Source: an uncultured Sulfurimonas sp. (lineage in GTDB: Bacteria > Campylobacterota > Campylobacteria > Campylobacterales > Sulfurimonadaceae). From it: a DNA stretch of 37,351 nucleotides. Location of the stretch: NCBI GenBank assembly GCA_937900945.1, contig CALCGG010000118.1, forward strand, positions 1 through 37,351. The letters run 5' to 3'. Positions 8,416 to 17,949 of the stretch are shown here, piece after piece. The translations under genes were made by a program, and so were the position numbers. The notes beneath the pieces were generated by a model that was not told the DNA's origin, ran no database searches, and was given only the letters and a program-made list of their open reading frames with translations. Every line of letters begins with the position of its first letter. Positions within the stretch are counted from its first letter, which is position 1.

Positions 8416-11124
8416 ACCCCAATTATCCCCAATATTCAAACTAGCTTTGAGTGGAATATTAAGTTGTATTATGTTTTGCATTATATCTCTAAACTTATTA
8501 CCGAGAGCCTCTGCTTCATCTGCATCAACTTCAAATATAAGTTCATCATGGATTTGAAGAAGCATTTTTGCATTGAGCTTTTCTTCTTTTATAAGCTTAT
8601 GGATTTTATTCATAGAAAGTTTTATCAAATCAGAGGCACTTCCCTGAAAGACACTGTTTACTGATTCTCTCTCAAATGCAGCCCTAAACATTGGTGTAGC
8701 ATTTTCATAATCAAAATATCTTCTTCTTTTTAAAAGTGTCTCCACATAGCCGTATTCTTTTGAAGCATCAACAATGGATCGAAAGTAGCTTCTAACAGTT
8801 GGAAAGCTATAAAAGTACTTTTCTATTATTTCCTTAGCCTCTTTTGTTGTTATCCCTAAAGTATCTGAGAGTTTCTTTTGCCCCATCCCGTAAAGAAGCC
8901 CGAAATTTACTGTTTTTGCCACTCCTCTTTTAGCGCTCGCGTCCTCTTCGCCAAAAAGTGCTATAGCAGTCTGCATGTGGATATCTTTGTCATGATTGAA
9001 GGCATCCACCAAAACTTTATCCTGTGTAAAATGTGCAAGCAGGCGAAGTTCGATCTGCGAGTAGTCAATCCCTATAAGTTTTTTACCCTCAGGTGCCACA
9101 AAAGCTCTTCTGATTGTAGCACCAAGCGGTGTTCTGGTCGGGATATTTTGCAGGTTTGGATTTTTTGAACTGAGTCTTCCAGTTGCTGTTCCTGTCTGCA
9201 CAAAAGAGGTATGTATTCTGCCATCTTTGTCTTCTTTGCTTAGTTTTAAAAGCGGTTCTATATAGGTCGAGAAAAGCTTATAAACCTCACGATAATCCAA
9301 AAGCATTGGTATGATTTCATGCTCATCTTTGAGAGAACTTAAAACTTTTTCATCCGTTGAATAACCGGTCTTTGTCTTTTTGCCTGATTTAAGTCCAAGA
9401 TACTCAAAAAGTACAACACCAAGCTGCTGCGTTGAGTTGATATTAAACTCACGTCCAGCTTTTTCATATATGCTTTTTGTCAGACCTGACAATGTTTCTT
9501 TAACCTCAACCAAAAACTCTTCTAAAAACTTACTGTCAACTTTTATACCCGCTTTTTCCATAGTTAAAAGAGTAGTTATGAAAGGTATCTCGACATTAAA
9601 AGCTTCTTCTATAAGATGAGTCGCATCTTGAAGGGAAAGCTTATGATTAAACAGATGAAATAGTCTTAATGTTATGAAAGCATCTTCTGCTGCATATTTA
9701 CAGGCATCTTCAAGCTCTACACTTGCAAAAGTATCCCCTTTTTTTACTGTATCTTTGAAGGCTACCATGGTGTGGTTTAACAGTTTATCTGCAAGTTTAT
9801 CAAGACTCAAAGCACTCTCTGGATTAATCAACCAAGCCAGAATCATACTGTCTGCATACACTTCCAAGTTATCATCTTCTAAAAATCTGGTCACAAAATG
9901 CAAATCAAACTTGATGTTATGCCCGACAACACGAGATTTGAAAATCTTTCTTATAGCTTTTTTAATCTCATCTTCATGTATTTGCTGGGGAACTCCCAAA
10001 TAAAAATGGGCTATTGGCACATAATAAGCTTCTGCTTCATTCATACAAAAACTAAAACCAACCAGCCTGTCATTGTAATAATCAAGTCCGGTTGTCTCTG
10101 TATCAAATGCGACTATCGTGTTTTCATCAAGCGTATTTAAAATCTTGTTTAACTCTTTAACATCGGTTATAAGAGTTGGTTTAAACTCTATTTTTCTTGT
10201 CTCTTGAGAAATTTCTTCTTGTTTGACAACTGCATTTTGCTTTGTTTCTTCGCTCACCATATTCTTCGCATGCAGAACTCTTAAAATCGCATTTTGCTCA
10301 TACTTTACAAGTTCATCATATATGTTTAAAAAAGGGTGTTCAACGTCCATCTTATAATCTTCAAAATCAAACTCTTCAAGTACATCATCTTTTAATGTGA
10401 CAAGCTCTTTTGACATGTAAGCATTTTCTTTTGATTCTATTAGTTTTTTCTGAATGCCGGGAGGTTTAATCTCCTCGATGTTTGCATAAATGTTATCCAG
10501 TGTCCCGTACTGGACTAGAAGTTTTTCAGCTCCAACCTTTCCTATTCCCCTAACACCTGGGACATTGTCGGCACTGTCTCCCAAGATAGACTGATAATCT
10601 ATAAACTGTTTAGGTGTGACTCCGTACTTCTCGAAACAGGCGTCTTCATCCACCGTTTTTCTTTTGATTGCATCAACTAAAACTATTTTACCATCGTCTA
10701 TAAGCTGATAAAGATCTTTATCATGTGAGACAACCCGTACATTATAGTTCTTTTCTTTTGCAAACTTTGTCACAGTCGCGATGATATCATCGGCTTCAAA
10801 ACCAACTTTACCTAAGGTTTTATAGCCCATTTTATCTATCCACTCTATCGCAATCGGCAACTGCAATGTAAGCTCTTCCGGCGGAGCTGTACGTTGTGCT
10901 TTATAATTAGAGTCTATTTCATTCCTGAATGTTGGACCTTTAGAATCTATAGCAAAAACTATATAATCACTGTCATGTTGCTTTTGAAGGGTTGAGATAA
11001 AGTTTGTAAAACCTGTTAAAAGTCCTGTAGGAAAGCCATCTTTGTTTTTTAGATGTTGAGGAAGTGCGTAAAAACTACGAAAGAAAAAACCAAATGTATC
11101 TATTATTGTAACTGTTTTACTCAT
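8404..11124 (-). CDS. polA: DNA polymerase I
   Basis: 5'-3' exonuclease domain (IDTFGFFFRSFYALP, GDSADNVPGVRGIGKVGAEKLL), 3'-5' exonuclease FDTETTGLD, polymerase motifs (IGIDYSQIELRLLAH, AKTVNFGLLYGMG, LLQIHDELIFEV). Confidence 0.98.
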   Translation of the reverse strand: MSKTVTIIDTFGFFFRSFYALPQHLKNKDGFPTGLLTGFTNFISTLQKQHDSDYIVFAIDSKGPTFRNEIDSNYKAQRTAPPEELTLQLPIAIEWIDKMGYKTLGKVGFEADDIIATVTKFAKEKNYNVRVVSHDKDLYQLIDDGKIVLVDAIKRKTVDEDACFEKYGVTPKQFIDYQSILGDSADNVPGVRGIGKVGAEKLLVQYGTLDNIYANIEEIKPPGIQKKLIESKENAYMSKELVTLKDDVLEEFDFEDYKMDVEHPFLNIYDELVKYEQNAILRVLHAKNMVSEETKQNAVVKQEEISQETRKIEFKPTLITDVKELNKILNTLDENTIVAFDTETTGLDYYNDRLVGFSFCMNEAEAYYVPIAHFYLGVPQQIHEDEIKKAIRKIFKSRVVGHNIKFDLHFVTRFLEDDNLEVYADSMILAWLINPESALSLDKLADKLLNHTMVAFKDTVKKGDTFASVELEDACKYAAEDAFITLRLFHLFNHKLSLQDATHLIEEAFNVEIPFITTLLTMEKAGIKVDSKFLEEFLVEVKETLSGLTKSIYEKAGREFNINSTQQLGVVLFEYLGLKSGKKTKTGYSTDEKVLSSLKDEHEIIPMLLDYREVYKLFSTYIEPLLKLSKEDKDGRIHTSFVQTGTATGRLSSKNPNLQNIPTRTPLGATIRRAFVAPEGKKLIGIDYSQIELRLLAHFTQDKVLVDAFNHDKDIHMQTAIALFGEEDASAKRGVAKTVNFGLLYGMGQKKLSDTLGITTKEAKEIIEKYFYSFPTVRSYFRSIVDASKEYGYVETLLKRRRYFDYENATPMFRAAFERESVNSVFQGSASDLIKLSMNKIHKLIKEEKLNAKMLLQIHDELIFEVDADEAEALGNKFRDIMQNIIQLNIPLKASLNIGDNWGELK

Positions 11125-11133
11125 TCATGGTCT

Positions 11134-11943
11134 TTATAACGTAGCCATTAAATCGTTCACAGAATTTTCCAGAATTTTATGATTATATCCTGCTTTAGCA
11201 GCTTGTGTAACACCGATATTGATGGATACCTCAGAAAAAGGTTTATTCACAGGGATAATTGCTTTGACAATATGAAGAGCCATACTGTACTCTTGTACCT
11301 CTTTTGGTGCGGCAGATGGATTATCAGCATATTTTATCATTTCGATAAATTCTTGATCAAACCCCCAATGCTCAAATACAGCAGCTGTTACTTCTGATGT
11401 TGTGACATCAACATAAGATTTTTCAACCATCGCCAAATTATTTGACGTTTCAATTTCTGAAAAGAAACTTGTTGTTTCTCCCTCTTGAATTATGTCACTT
11501 GATATTAAAATCTTACCTGTCTCTTGTAAAAATGCAGCAAGATATAATTTATCAGCTTTTTCTCTATCAACTTGTTTATACCAACTAAGGATCAAAGTTG
11601 CTTGGAGATGTGAAATCTCAGCAAACCTGTCAGGAGTGATACCATAAGGCTGCATATCTACATTTAATAACTTTCTGACAGAGTTGCCAAGTGCAATAGA
11701 ACGCGTCATTCCCATGCCAAACAGACTAACTGCATGCGCTACACTTCTTATCTCCTTACCAAAGAAATAGAGTGGAGAGTTTGCAGCTTTTAAAAGATTT
11801 GCAACTATCATAGGGTCACCCTCAATAGCCTTGACCAAATCATGTATGGAAGAATTTTCATTCGCATAAACTTTATTGATGTCTAAAATTGTCTTAGAAA
11901 GCGGCGGAAGTGACTTTATACTATTTATAATTGAGCTCTTCAA
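11134..11943 (-). CDS. HDOD domain-containing protein
   Basis: LPPLSKTILDINKVYANENSSIHDLVKAIEGDPMIVANLLKAANSPLYFFGKEIRSVAHAVSLFGMGMTRSIAL is the HDOD signature. Confidence 0.88.
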   Translation of the reverse strand: MKSSIINSIKSLPPLSKTILDINKVYANENSSIHDLVKAIEGDPMIVANLLKAANSPLYFFGKEIRSVAHAVSLFGMGMTRSIALGNSVRKLLNVDMQPYGITPDRFAEISHLQATLILSWYKQVDREKADKLYLAAFLQETGKILISSDIIQEGETTSFFSEIETSNNLAMVEKSYVDVTTSEVTAAVFEHWGFDQEFIEMIKYADNPSAAPKEVQEYSMALHIVKAIIPVNKPFSEVSINIGVTQAAKAGYNHKILENSVNDLMATL

Positions 11944-11978
11944 GATTAAGCCTTTTATTTTTTGATTATTATAGCAAG

Positions 11979-12689
11979 TTAATTATGACAGTTAGTTAAA
12001 GTTTTTTGCGGATTTGATATATACGTATATCCATGGTAAATTGTATATGCCCCATACAGTATAACAGCGATAGATGATAAGCTCATCATCATATTTCTAA
12101 AACTGGTTGCAGATGCTAAAGATGTCAAAAAACCAAGTCCGAACATTGCGGGAATAGTGCTCATTCCAAAAATGGCCATCACTAAAGCCCCATATAACGG
12201 GTCAGCAGTACTTGCGGCAGTAATAGCAAAAAAGTATACAAAGCCGCATGGAAGAAGACCGTTCAACATTCCAAGGATGAAAAAACTCAGATTTGATTTT
12301 GAATTCAGCACCTTTTTAAAAGCTTCTTTATAGATGGAAGAAGAGGAAAAAGAGTGTTCTATGAGAGTTAAAAACTTGATTTTTCCCATCAAAGACAAGC
12401 CTGCTAAAACCATTACTATGCCTGCAAAAATAAGTAAAATTCCACTGCCGTTGTTACTAAAAGTAGCTACTCCGCCTAAAGCACCAAATATAGCACCCAA
12501 TACACTATAAGTCAGAACTCTGCCGAAAGAGTAAAGCAGATGAGCAGCACTTTGAGAAATTTTAGAGCTTTTTGGGTCTATTTTAATCGTTGAATATGCC
12601 ACGACTATACCGCCGCACATCCCGATGCAGTGACCAAAAGATCCTAAAAAAGCGATGCTGATAATAGTTATAATATTTACCGTTTCCAT
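11979..12689 (-). CDS. Sulfite exporter TauE/SafE-type family membrane protein (DsbD/CcdA-like)
   Basis: AFLGSFGHCIGMCGGIVVAYS and GMLNGLLPCGFVYFFAITAAST motifs; ~6 TM. Confidence 0.82.
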   Translation of the reverse strand: METVNIITIISIAFLGSFGHCIGMCGGIVVAYSTIKIDPKSSKISQSAAHLLYSFGRVLTYSVLGAIFGALGGVATFSNNGSGILLIFAGIVMVLAGLSLMGKIKFLTLIEHSFSSSSIYKEAFKKVLNSKSNLSFFILGMLNGLLPCGFVYFFAITAASTADPLYGALVMAIFGMSTIPAMFGLGFLTSLASATSFRNMMMSLSSIAVILYGAYTIYHGYTYISNPQKTLTNCHN

Positions 12690-13192
12690 TATTGACCTAG
12701 CAGTTGTTTTTTTATAAGCGGATTTCTCATAGTTTCACCATGTAAAACTTTAAGTTTCATAGTTTCAAAATCTATAAAACCATCCATTTTTTTATCATAT
12801 GCACCAAATCCAAAACTCATAGGTGTTTTTTCCGTAAGAGAATAAAAAGCTTTCCTTGCCTCTATCCACTTTTTGGTATCTCTAGACATAACCCATATGA
12901 CAACATCTTCTTTGAACTCTTTGTCTTTTAACCAATTTACAAAACCGCCATGATCATGAAAAAACCAGGTTTTGCCATCAGGTGCAACAACCTGTGAAGC
13001 ATAATCCAGACCTGTAATTACCATGCCACAGTCACTATCTTGATATCTATTCACCTGCATGATAAGAGGCAATCTTTTAAAATTACCCTCTTGCACAACA
13101 ATCATTTGCTGCTTTTTAGCCAAAGATAAAAATATAGCAACAATTATTGTGACGATGACTAAAACACTTAAAAAAGGAATCATTCTTTTCAT
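12689..13192 (-). CDS. NosL-like protein with N-terminal TM anchor
   Basis: MKRMIPFLSVLVIVTIIVAIF anchor; DCGMVITGLDYASQVVAPDGKTWFFHDHGGFVNWLKD resembles NosL. Start moved in from the track's 13336 to the internal Met. Confidence 0.65.
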   Translation of the reverse strand: MKRMIPFLSVLVIVTIIVAIFLSLAKKQQMIVVQEGNFKRLPLIMQVNRYQDSDCGMVITGLDYASQVVAPDGKTWFFHDHGGFVNWLKDKEFKEDVVIWVMSRDTKKWIEARKAFYSLTEKTPMSFGFGAYDKKMDGFIDFETMKLKVLHGETMRNPLIKKQLLGQ

Positions 13193-13229
13193 GCTAAACA
13201 AAACTCCGTTATAAATTCTATAAAATAAG

Positions 13230-13703
13230 CTATCTTCTTTTTTTACCCTTACCCAGATCGTCATAATGCAAAAAAACTGCCAAATCTTCTTGCATATTTT
13301 TGTCAAGAGTATCCCATATTTTCTTCTTTGTATCATACCTAGATATATCTTCTGTTTTACTTTTTTTAATGTCCCGTATAAGATAGTGATAGCGAACTAT
13401 CTGCTTTGTGTAGTCACTTATAAAGGTCCAATTTTTAATAATCTGATAACTTCTTTCTTCATGGTCTGTAAAACTGTATTCTCCAAACTTTATATCTTCA
13501 TCATCTTTTTTCCACGCAGTTGAGGGCTTACCAATGTCATGGAGTAAGGCGGCTGTAAAAAACTTAAAATCATTTGCCTTTATGACATAATATACAACTC
13601 TAAAAGTATGTATCAAAACACCATGCTGATGCCATTTGTTCTGAACAAAAAAAAGTGACATCAAGTTTGCTTTTGAAAAAAAAGAATTATTTACTTCAAG
13701 CAT
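13230..13703 (-). CDS. HD domain phosphohydrolase-like protein
   Basis: HGVLIHTFRVVYYV...AALLHDIGKPSTAWKKD...FTDHEERS is an HD-domain pattern; start taken at MLEVNN, overlapping the xer-type gene by 8 nt. Confidence 0.8.
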   Translation of the reverse strand: MLEVNNSFFSKANLMSLFFVQNKWHQHGVLIHTFRVVYYVIKANDFKFFTAALLHDIGKPSTAWKKDDEDIKFGEYSFTDHEERSYQIIKNWTFISDYTKQIVRYHYLIRDIKKSKTEDISRYDTKKKIWDTLDKNMQEDLAVFLHYDDLGKGKKRR

Positions 13704-14544
13704 GGTATCTCTTTTGCGCCATCGGATGGCAAATTTCAACTGTCTCTTTTAAATCTTGTTTTTGTATATGCGTATAAATCTGCGTTGTCAAAAGTGATGC
13801 ATGACCCAGTAACTCCTGAACAACCCGTAAATCTGCTCCTCCAGTTATAAGCGCTGTAGCATAAGAATGCCTTATCACATGTGGAGAAACTCCTAAATAT
13901 TTTTGTGTAATTTTATAAGCAGATATTCTGCTCAATTTATCACCTTTATAATTACACCAAACAAAATCTTTTTCATATTTAAATTCATTTAGATAATCTT
14001 CTATGGCTTTTTTTGCGACATTTGCGATTGGTACAATTCTCTCTTTTTCACCTTTTGCATGCCGAACATGAAGCCATTCACCCTCTATATCACTTCTGCT
14101 CAGTGATAAACATTCACTTATTCTTGTTCCTGTTGCATATAAAAACAGTATCAAAGCATAATCACGAAGACCTATCCAGCTACTTGTATCTATAAGTTTA
14201 AGAGAATTTTGTATTATCTCATAAGATAAAAATTTTGGCAGAAGTTTTGGGATTTTGGAAAATTTCAGTTTTGAATGCTCATCTGAAAATTGACTTTTAT
14301 AACAAAAATCAAAAAAGGCATTCGCTGAGGATAGTTTTCTATTAAGTGTCCGTTTATTTTTATACTTGGAAAGAAAAGTTAAAAGAGTATTTGAGTCAAG
14401 CCCTATCAAAGGTTTTTTGAGTTCATTTTCAATCTGACTCAAATCACTTTTGTAGGCTTCTACACTCTTTTTGCTGAGTGCCCGCGTAACACTTATGTAT
14501 TCTATAAAAGCCTCTAACTCACGGCTCAACGGAGATAAATTCAT
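13696..14544 (-). CDS. Tyrosine recombinase (XerC/XerD/XerH-like)
   Basis: SAM-like N-terminal domain; catalytic motifs ATGTRISECLSL, HVIRHSYATALI, LLGHASLLTTQIYTH. Confidence 0.9.
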   Translation of the reverse strand: MNLSPLSRELEAFIEYISVTRALSKKSVEAYKSDLSQIENELKKPLIGLDSNTLLTFLSKYKNKRTLNRKLSSANAFFDFCYKSQFSDEHSKLKFSKIPKLLPKFLSYEIIQNSLKLIDTSSWIGLRDYALILFLYATGTRISECLSLSRSDIEGEWLHVRHAKGEKERIVPIANVAKKAIEDYLNEFKYEKDFVWCNYKGDKLSRISAYKITQKYLGVSPHVIRHSYATALITGGADLRVVQELLGHASLLTTQIYTHIQKQDLKETVEICHPMAQKRYHA

Positions 14545-15517
14545 CGTCTACAAAAAACTTTTTATCTGCAGTAAACACATAACCATCTTCTACATCCACA
14601 CTAAACACATCATTTGTTGACAAGTCTTTACTCATCTCTATCAGATATCCCTCTTTTTCCAAAACATACAATTTATTATCCTTAGCAATGATTCCTAAAA
14701 AATGGGCAAAAGGAAATTTAACTTTCGCATTGACTTGCAAATCGGGTGTCAAAGAGATAACTTCACCCTGTTTTGTTGTAATAAAAATATTTTTACCATC
14801 ATCAATGGCATTACGAATTTCATAATTTGCTCTTATCTCTTTTTGGGACATTGATAATATTTTATTGCCTGTTGCAGCAATAAGCTTGTTGTCTATAACA
14901 TTAAAGTAGATAATGTTATTAAAGTTTTCTTCACTAGATACGATTACGCTTCTTAATTTCTTTTTGAGTTTTGAATTTACTATGACTAACTTTCCATCAA
15001 GAGTCAAAAACATGACCAAATCGTTCATAAAGTATGGGTTCACAATCCTCGCATCAACAACAACAGGCGCATTGCCCTGCTCTTTTAACAGTAAAGATTT
15101 TGTTGATATAGAATAAAGTGCCATCTCATTATCTGCAAATAAAACAGCTAACATATCATCTTTTACACTAGCCGCAGCTATTGTTTTTTCTAACGAAAAG
15201 GTCTTATTTTTCAACTGATTGTCTTTATACTCAAGAGACATGTTACCATCAAAGTTTGCACTGATTACCCAGCCATCACTTGCCCCGATGAGTCTATAAC
15301 CCTCTTTTACTTTAACATCAATAACAGCATCTTTTGTGCGAACCTTTCTATCTTCTAAAAGTGCGACATCTGAGGAAATATCAATTATACCCTCATCGGC
15401 ATTTCCGTAATAATCCCAACTATCTTTAACATCGTTTGGTTCATAAACTTTTTTGTTGCTGCATCCGCTAAAGAATAAAGCTAAAAGAGCTATGAAAAGT
15501 ATAAATATCTTTTTCAA
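14519..15517 (-). CDS. Lipoprotein with beta-propeller-like (BamB/PQQ-like) repeats
   Basis: Lipobox LALFFSGCSN; repeated VxGxVISL/KLYVLEKEGYLIEM-type strands. Confidence 0.7.
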   Translation of the reverse strand: MKKIFILFIALLALFFSGCSNKKVYEPNDVKDSWDYYGNADEGIIDISSDVALLEDRKVRTKDAVIDVKVKEGYRLIGASDGWVISANFDGNMSLEYKDNQLKNKTFSLEKTIAAASVKDDMLAVLFADNEMALYSISTKSLLLKEQGNAPVVVDARIVNPYFMNDLVMFLTLDGKLVIVNSKLKKKLRSVIVSSEENFNNIIYFNVIDNKLIAATGNKILSMSQKEIRANYEIRNAIDDGKNIFITTKQGEVISLTPDLQVNAKVKFPFAHFLGIIAKDNKLYVLEKEGYLIEMSKDLSTNDVFSVDVEDGYVFTADKKFFVDDEFISVEP

Positions 15518-15521
15518 AATT

Positions 15522-16109
15522 TTACTTTACGCCATAATGAAGCAGTGCTTGAGCTATCTTATAAAGAGAAGAGTCTTCAGATATTTTCAAAAGTTTCTCA
15601 TGTGCGCCATCTATTTTTGATTCATTCATTAACATTATTGCACTTTGAACTGATGCCAAATCTCTGTAAATAGAATTTTGTTTTAGTGCATAATCATTCA
15701 ATGATTTTGCATCATTTGCCAACTCATAAGCAGCCAAATCCGCAACCAATAAAGCTTTTGAACTTGAAAGCTCTTTTAATTTTGCTACATCTTTGTTTGC
15801 TATCGTTTGAGAGAAAGTCCATACATCATATAGATTTGGGCTTGATTCTTTTAAGTCAGATAAAGCTTTTGGGTTTGCAGCATTTAAATTTAACTCACTT
15901 AATGCCTCATTTGCAGCAGTAATTTTACTATGCTCATTTGCATCGTAGGCTATATTTGCTACAACTGCCACAACAATGGCAATCAAAGAACCTATCATTA
16001 CATTTTTATATTTTTTAACAAATCTCTCTGTCATGACAGCTTTTTCAAAAAACTTCTCTTCAGAGTTTAATTCTTCTCTTACCATGTCAATATTATTTTT
16101 TAAGCTCAA
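15522..16109 (-). CDS. Membrane-anchored TPR-like protein (YfgM-like)
   Basis: N-terminal cytoplasmic stretch, one TM (VMIGSLIAIVVAVVANIAY), Ala-rich helical repeats; directly upstream of the BamB-like gene. Confidence 0.6.
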   Translation of the reverse strand: MSLKNNIDMVREELNSEEKFFEKAVMTERFVKKYKNVMIGSLIAIVVAVVANIAYDANEHSKITAANEALSELNLNAANPKALSDLKESSPNLYDVWTFSQTIANKDVAKLKELSSSKALLVADLAAYELANDAKSLNDYALKQNSIYRDLASVQSAIMLMNESKIDGAHEKLLKISEDSSLYKIAQALLHYGVK

Positions 16110-16224
16110 AAATTTTCCTTAATTCAAAAAGTTCAAAATAATATCGCATACTTTGTTAAAGTTTCATCAAACAATATAGTTTTTTTCGTTACAATCATAT
16201 AAATTAAAACTTTTAGGACTCTGT

Positions 16225-16515
16225 ATGCAAGTAGATGATGCACTATTAACAAAATTGGAAAAATTGTCTTTTTTAAAAGTATCTGATGATAAAAGAGGGG
16301 AGATATTGAATCAATTATCAGAAATCGTTAGTTTTGTTGATAACTTAAGTGAATTAAACACTGATGGAGTGGATGACAAGTTTGCCATGAACAATGCCTC
16401 AACATTTCTCAGAGAGGATGTTGCCTCATGCAATACAAGCATTAATGAAAGCATTCTAAAGCATGCACCGCTCAGTGGTGACAACTTTTTCATAGTTCCA
16501 AAAATCATAGAGTAA
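16225..16515 (+). CDS. gatC: Asp-tRNA(Asn)/Glu-tRNA(Gln) amidotransferase subunit C
   Basis: LLTKLEKLSFLKVSDDKRGEILNQLSEIVSFVDNLSELNTDGV...LREDV. Confidence 0.92.
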   Translation: MQVDDALLTKLEKLSFLKVSDDKRGEILNQLSEIVSFVDNLSELNTDGVDDKFAMNNASTFLREDVASCNTSINESILKHAPLSGDNFFIVPKIIE

Positions 16516-16518
16516 CAA

Positions 16519-16860
16519 ATGATTCAAATTTATGGAATTAAAAACTGTGACAGTGTTAAAAAGGCACTCTCATTTTTTAAAAAACATAATTTAGAATATG
16601 CGTTGCAAGACTTTAAAACTCAAAAAGTTTCATGTAATGATGTTTCATCATGGTTAAAGCAAGTAGATATGAAAACACTTTTTAATTCTAGAAGCACAAC
16701 ATACAAAACGCTAAAATTAAAAGAGTTAAATCTTGATGAAAAGACTCAAAAAGAGTGGCTTTGCAAAGAAAATCTACTTGTTAAGAGACCTGTCATTGAG
16801 TTTAACGGCAAGGTTATTGTTGGATTTAATGAAAATATTTATAAAGGATTGTTCTTATGA
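16519..16860 (+). CDS. ArsC/Spx-family reductase-like protein
   Basis: IYGIKNCDSVKKALSFFKKHNLEYALQDFK...LFNSRSTTYK...LLVKRPVIEFNGKVIVGFNE. Confidence 0.88.
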   Translation: MIQIYGIKNCDSVKKALSFFKKHNLEYALQDFKTQKVSCNDVSSWLKQVDMKTLFNSRSTTYKTLKLKELNLDEKTQKEWLCKENLLVKRPVIEFNGKVIVGFNENIYKGLFL

Positions 16861-17945
16861 GTGAAGAAATAAAAGATAAAAAGTCGGTAGATGTAAGAAA
16901 ACTACTAAAAAGTGTTTTAGCGTATGGCTCATCTGATTTACACCTTGTTGTTGGCAGTGAACCGCAAATCCGTATCGACAAAGAGCTTAGACCTCTTAAT
17001 TTGCCGGTATTAGATGCAAAAGATGTCGAGGAGATGGCTTATTCTCTTATAGAAGATAAACAGAAAAAAGTATTTGAAGAAAACAATGAGCTTGACTTCT
17101 CGTTTGAGTTGGAAAATATAGGTCGTTTTAGAGCTAACTACTACCGTACTATTCACGGTATTGCATGTGCATTTCGTATGATTCCTATTGATGTTCCAAC
17201 ACTGGACGAGTATGGCAATCCCCCAGTTTTTAAAGAACTCATAAAAAGAGAAAAAGGACTTATCCTTGTAACCGGACCTACAGGTAGCGGTAAATCAACA
17301 ACTCTGGCTTCAATGCTCCATGAAATAAACTTAAACGAGAGAAGACATATCATAACAGTTGAGGATCCGGTTGAGTTTGTGCATAAAAATATAAAATCAC
17401 TTTTTTCTCAAAGAGATGTAGGAAGTAACACAAGGTCATTTGCTGCGGCACTAAAATATGCATTAAGACAAGATCCTGACATTATACTCATCGGTGAGAT
17501 GAGGGATGCTGAGACTATCGGGGCAGCCTTGACTGCTGCTGAAACCGGCCACTTGGTTTTTGGAACACTCCATACAAATTCTGCACCTGGAACTATTAAC
17601 CGTATTATTGATGTATTTTCAGGAGAGGAACAGGGACAAGTTCGCGCACAACTATCATCTTCACTTGTAGCAGTAATAGCGCAATCACTTATACCTAAAA
17701 TTGGAGGAGGAAAGGTAGCTGTGCAAGAGATACTTATCTCAAATCCAGCTGTTGCAAACCTCATTAGAGAAGATAAAGTTCATCAAATATATTCTCAAAT
17801 GCAGTTAAACCAAAAAGAGACTAAGATGACCACTCAAACTCAGGAAATCATAACTCTTTTACAGAAGAAAAAAATAACAAAAGAGAATGCTCTAAAAAAT
17901 TCCAACCGTCCTGAAGAACTTATCAAGATGATAGACGTACTCTAG
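16857..17945 (+). CDS. pilT: Type IV pilus retraction ATPase PilT
   Basis: LVTGPTGSGKSTTLASMLHEIN Walker A; HIITVEDPVEFVHKN; RQDPDIILIGEMRDAETI; ATGA overlap with the upstream CDS. Confidence 0.95.
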   Translation: MSEEIKDKKSVDVRKLLKSVLAYGSSDLHLVVGSEPQIRIDKELRPLNLPVLDAKDVEEMAYSLIEDKQKKVFEENNELDFSFELENIGRFRANYYRTIHGIACAFRMIPIDVPTLDEYGNPPVFKELIKREKGLILVTGPTGSGKSTTLASMLHEINLNERRHIITVEDPVEFVHKNIKSLFSQRDVGSNTRSFAAALKYALRQDPDIILIGEMRDAETIGAALTAAETGHLVFGTLHTNSAPGTINRIIDVFSGEEQGQVRAQLSSSLVAVIAQSLIPKIGGGKVAVQEILISNPAVANLIREDKVHQIYSQMQLNQKETKMTTQTQEIITLLQKKKITKENALKNSNRPEELIKMIDVL

Positions 17946-17949
17946 TTAC

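Noticed and set aside
9380-10140. Plus-strand ORFs inside polA (79, 109 and 80 aa)
   Set aside because: Antisense to well-conserved polA coding sequence; shadow ORFs without independent support.
13696-14544. Xer-type recombinase as a mobile-element integrase with nearby att or dif site
   Set aside because: Embedded in an overlapping operon of cellular genes; no flanking tRNA, direct repeats or dif-like site could be recognised. Most likely a chromosomal Xer protein.
17153-17764. Minus-strand ORFs inside pilT (66 and 118 aa)
   Set aside because: Antisense shadows of conserved PilT motifs.
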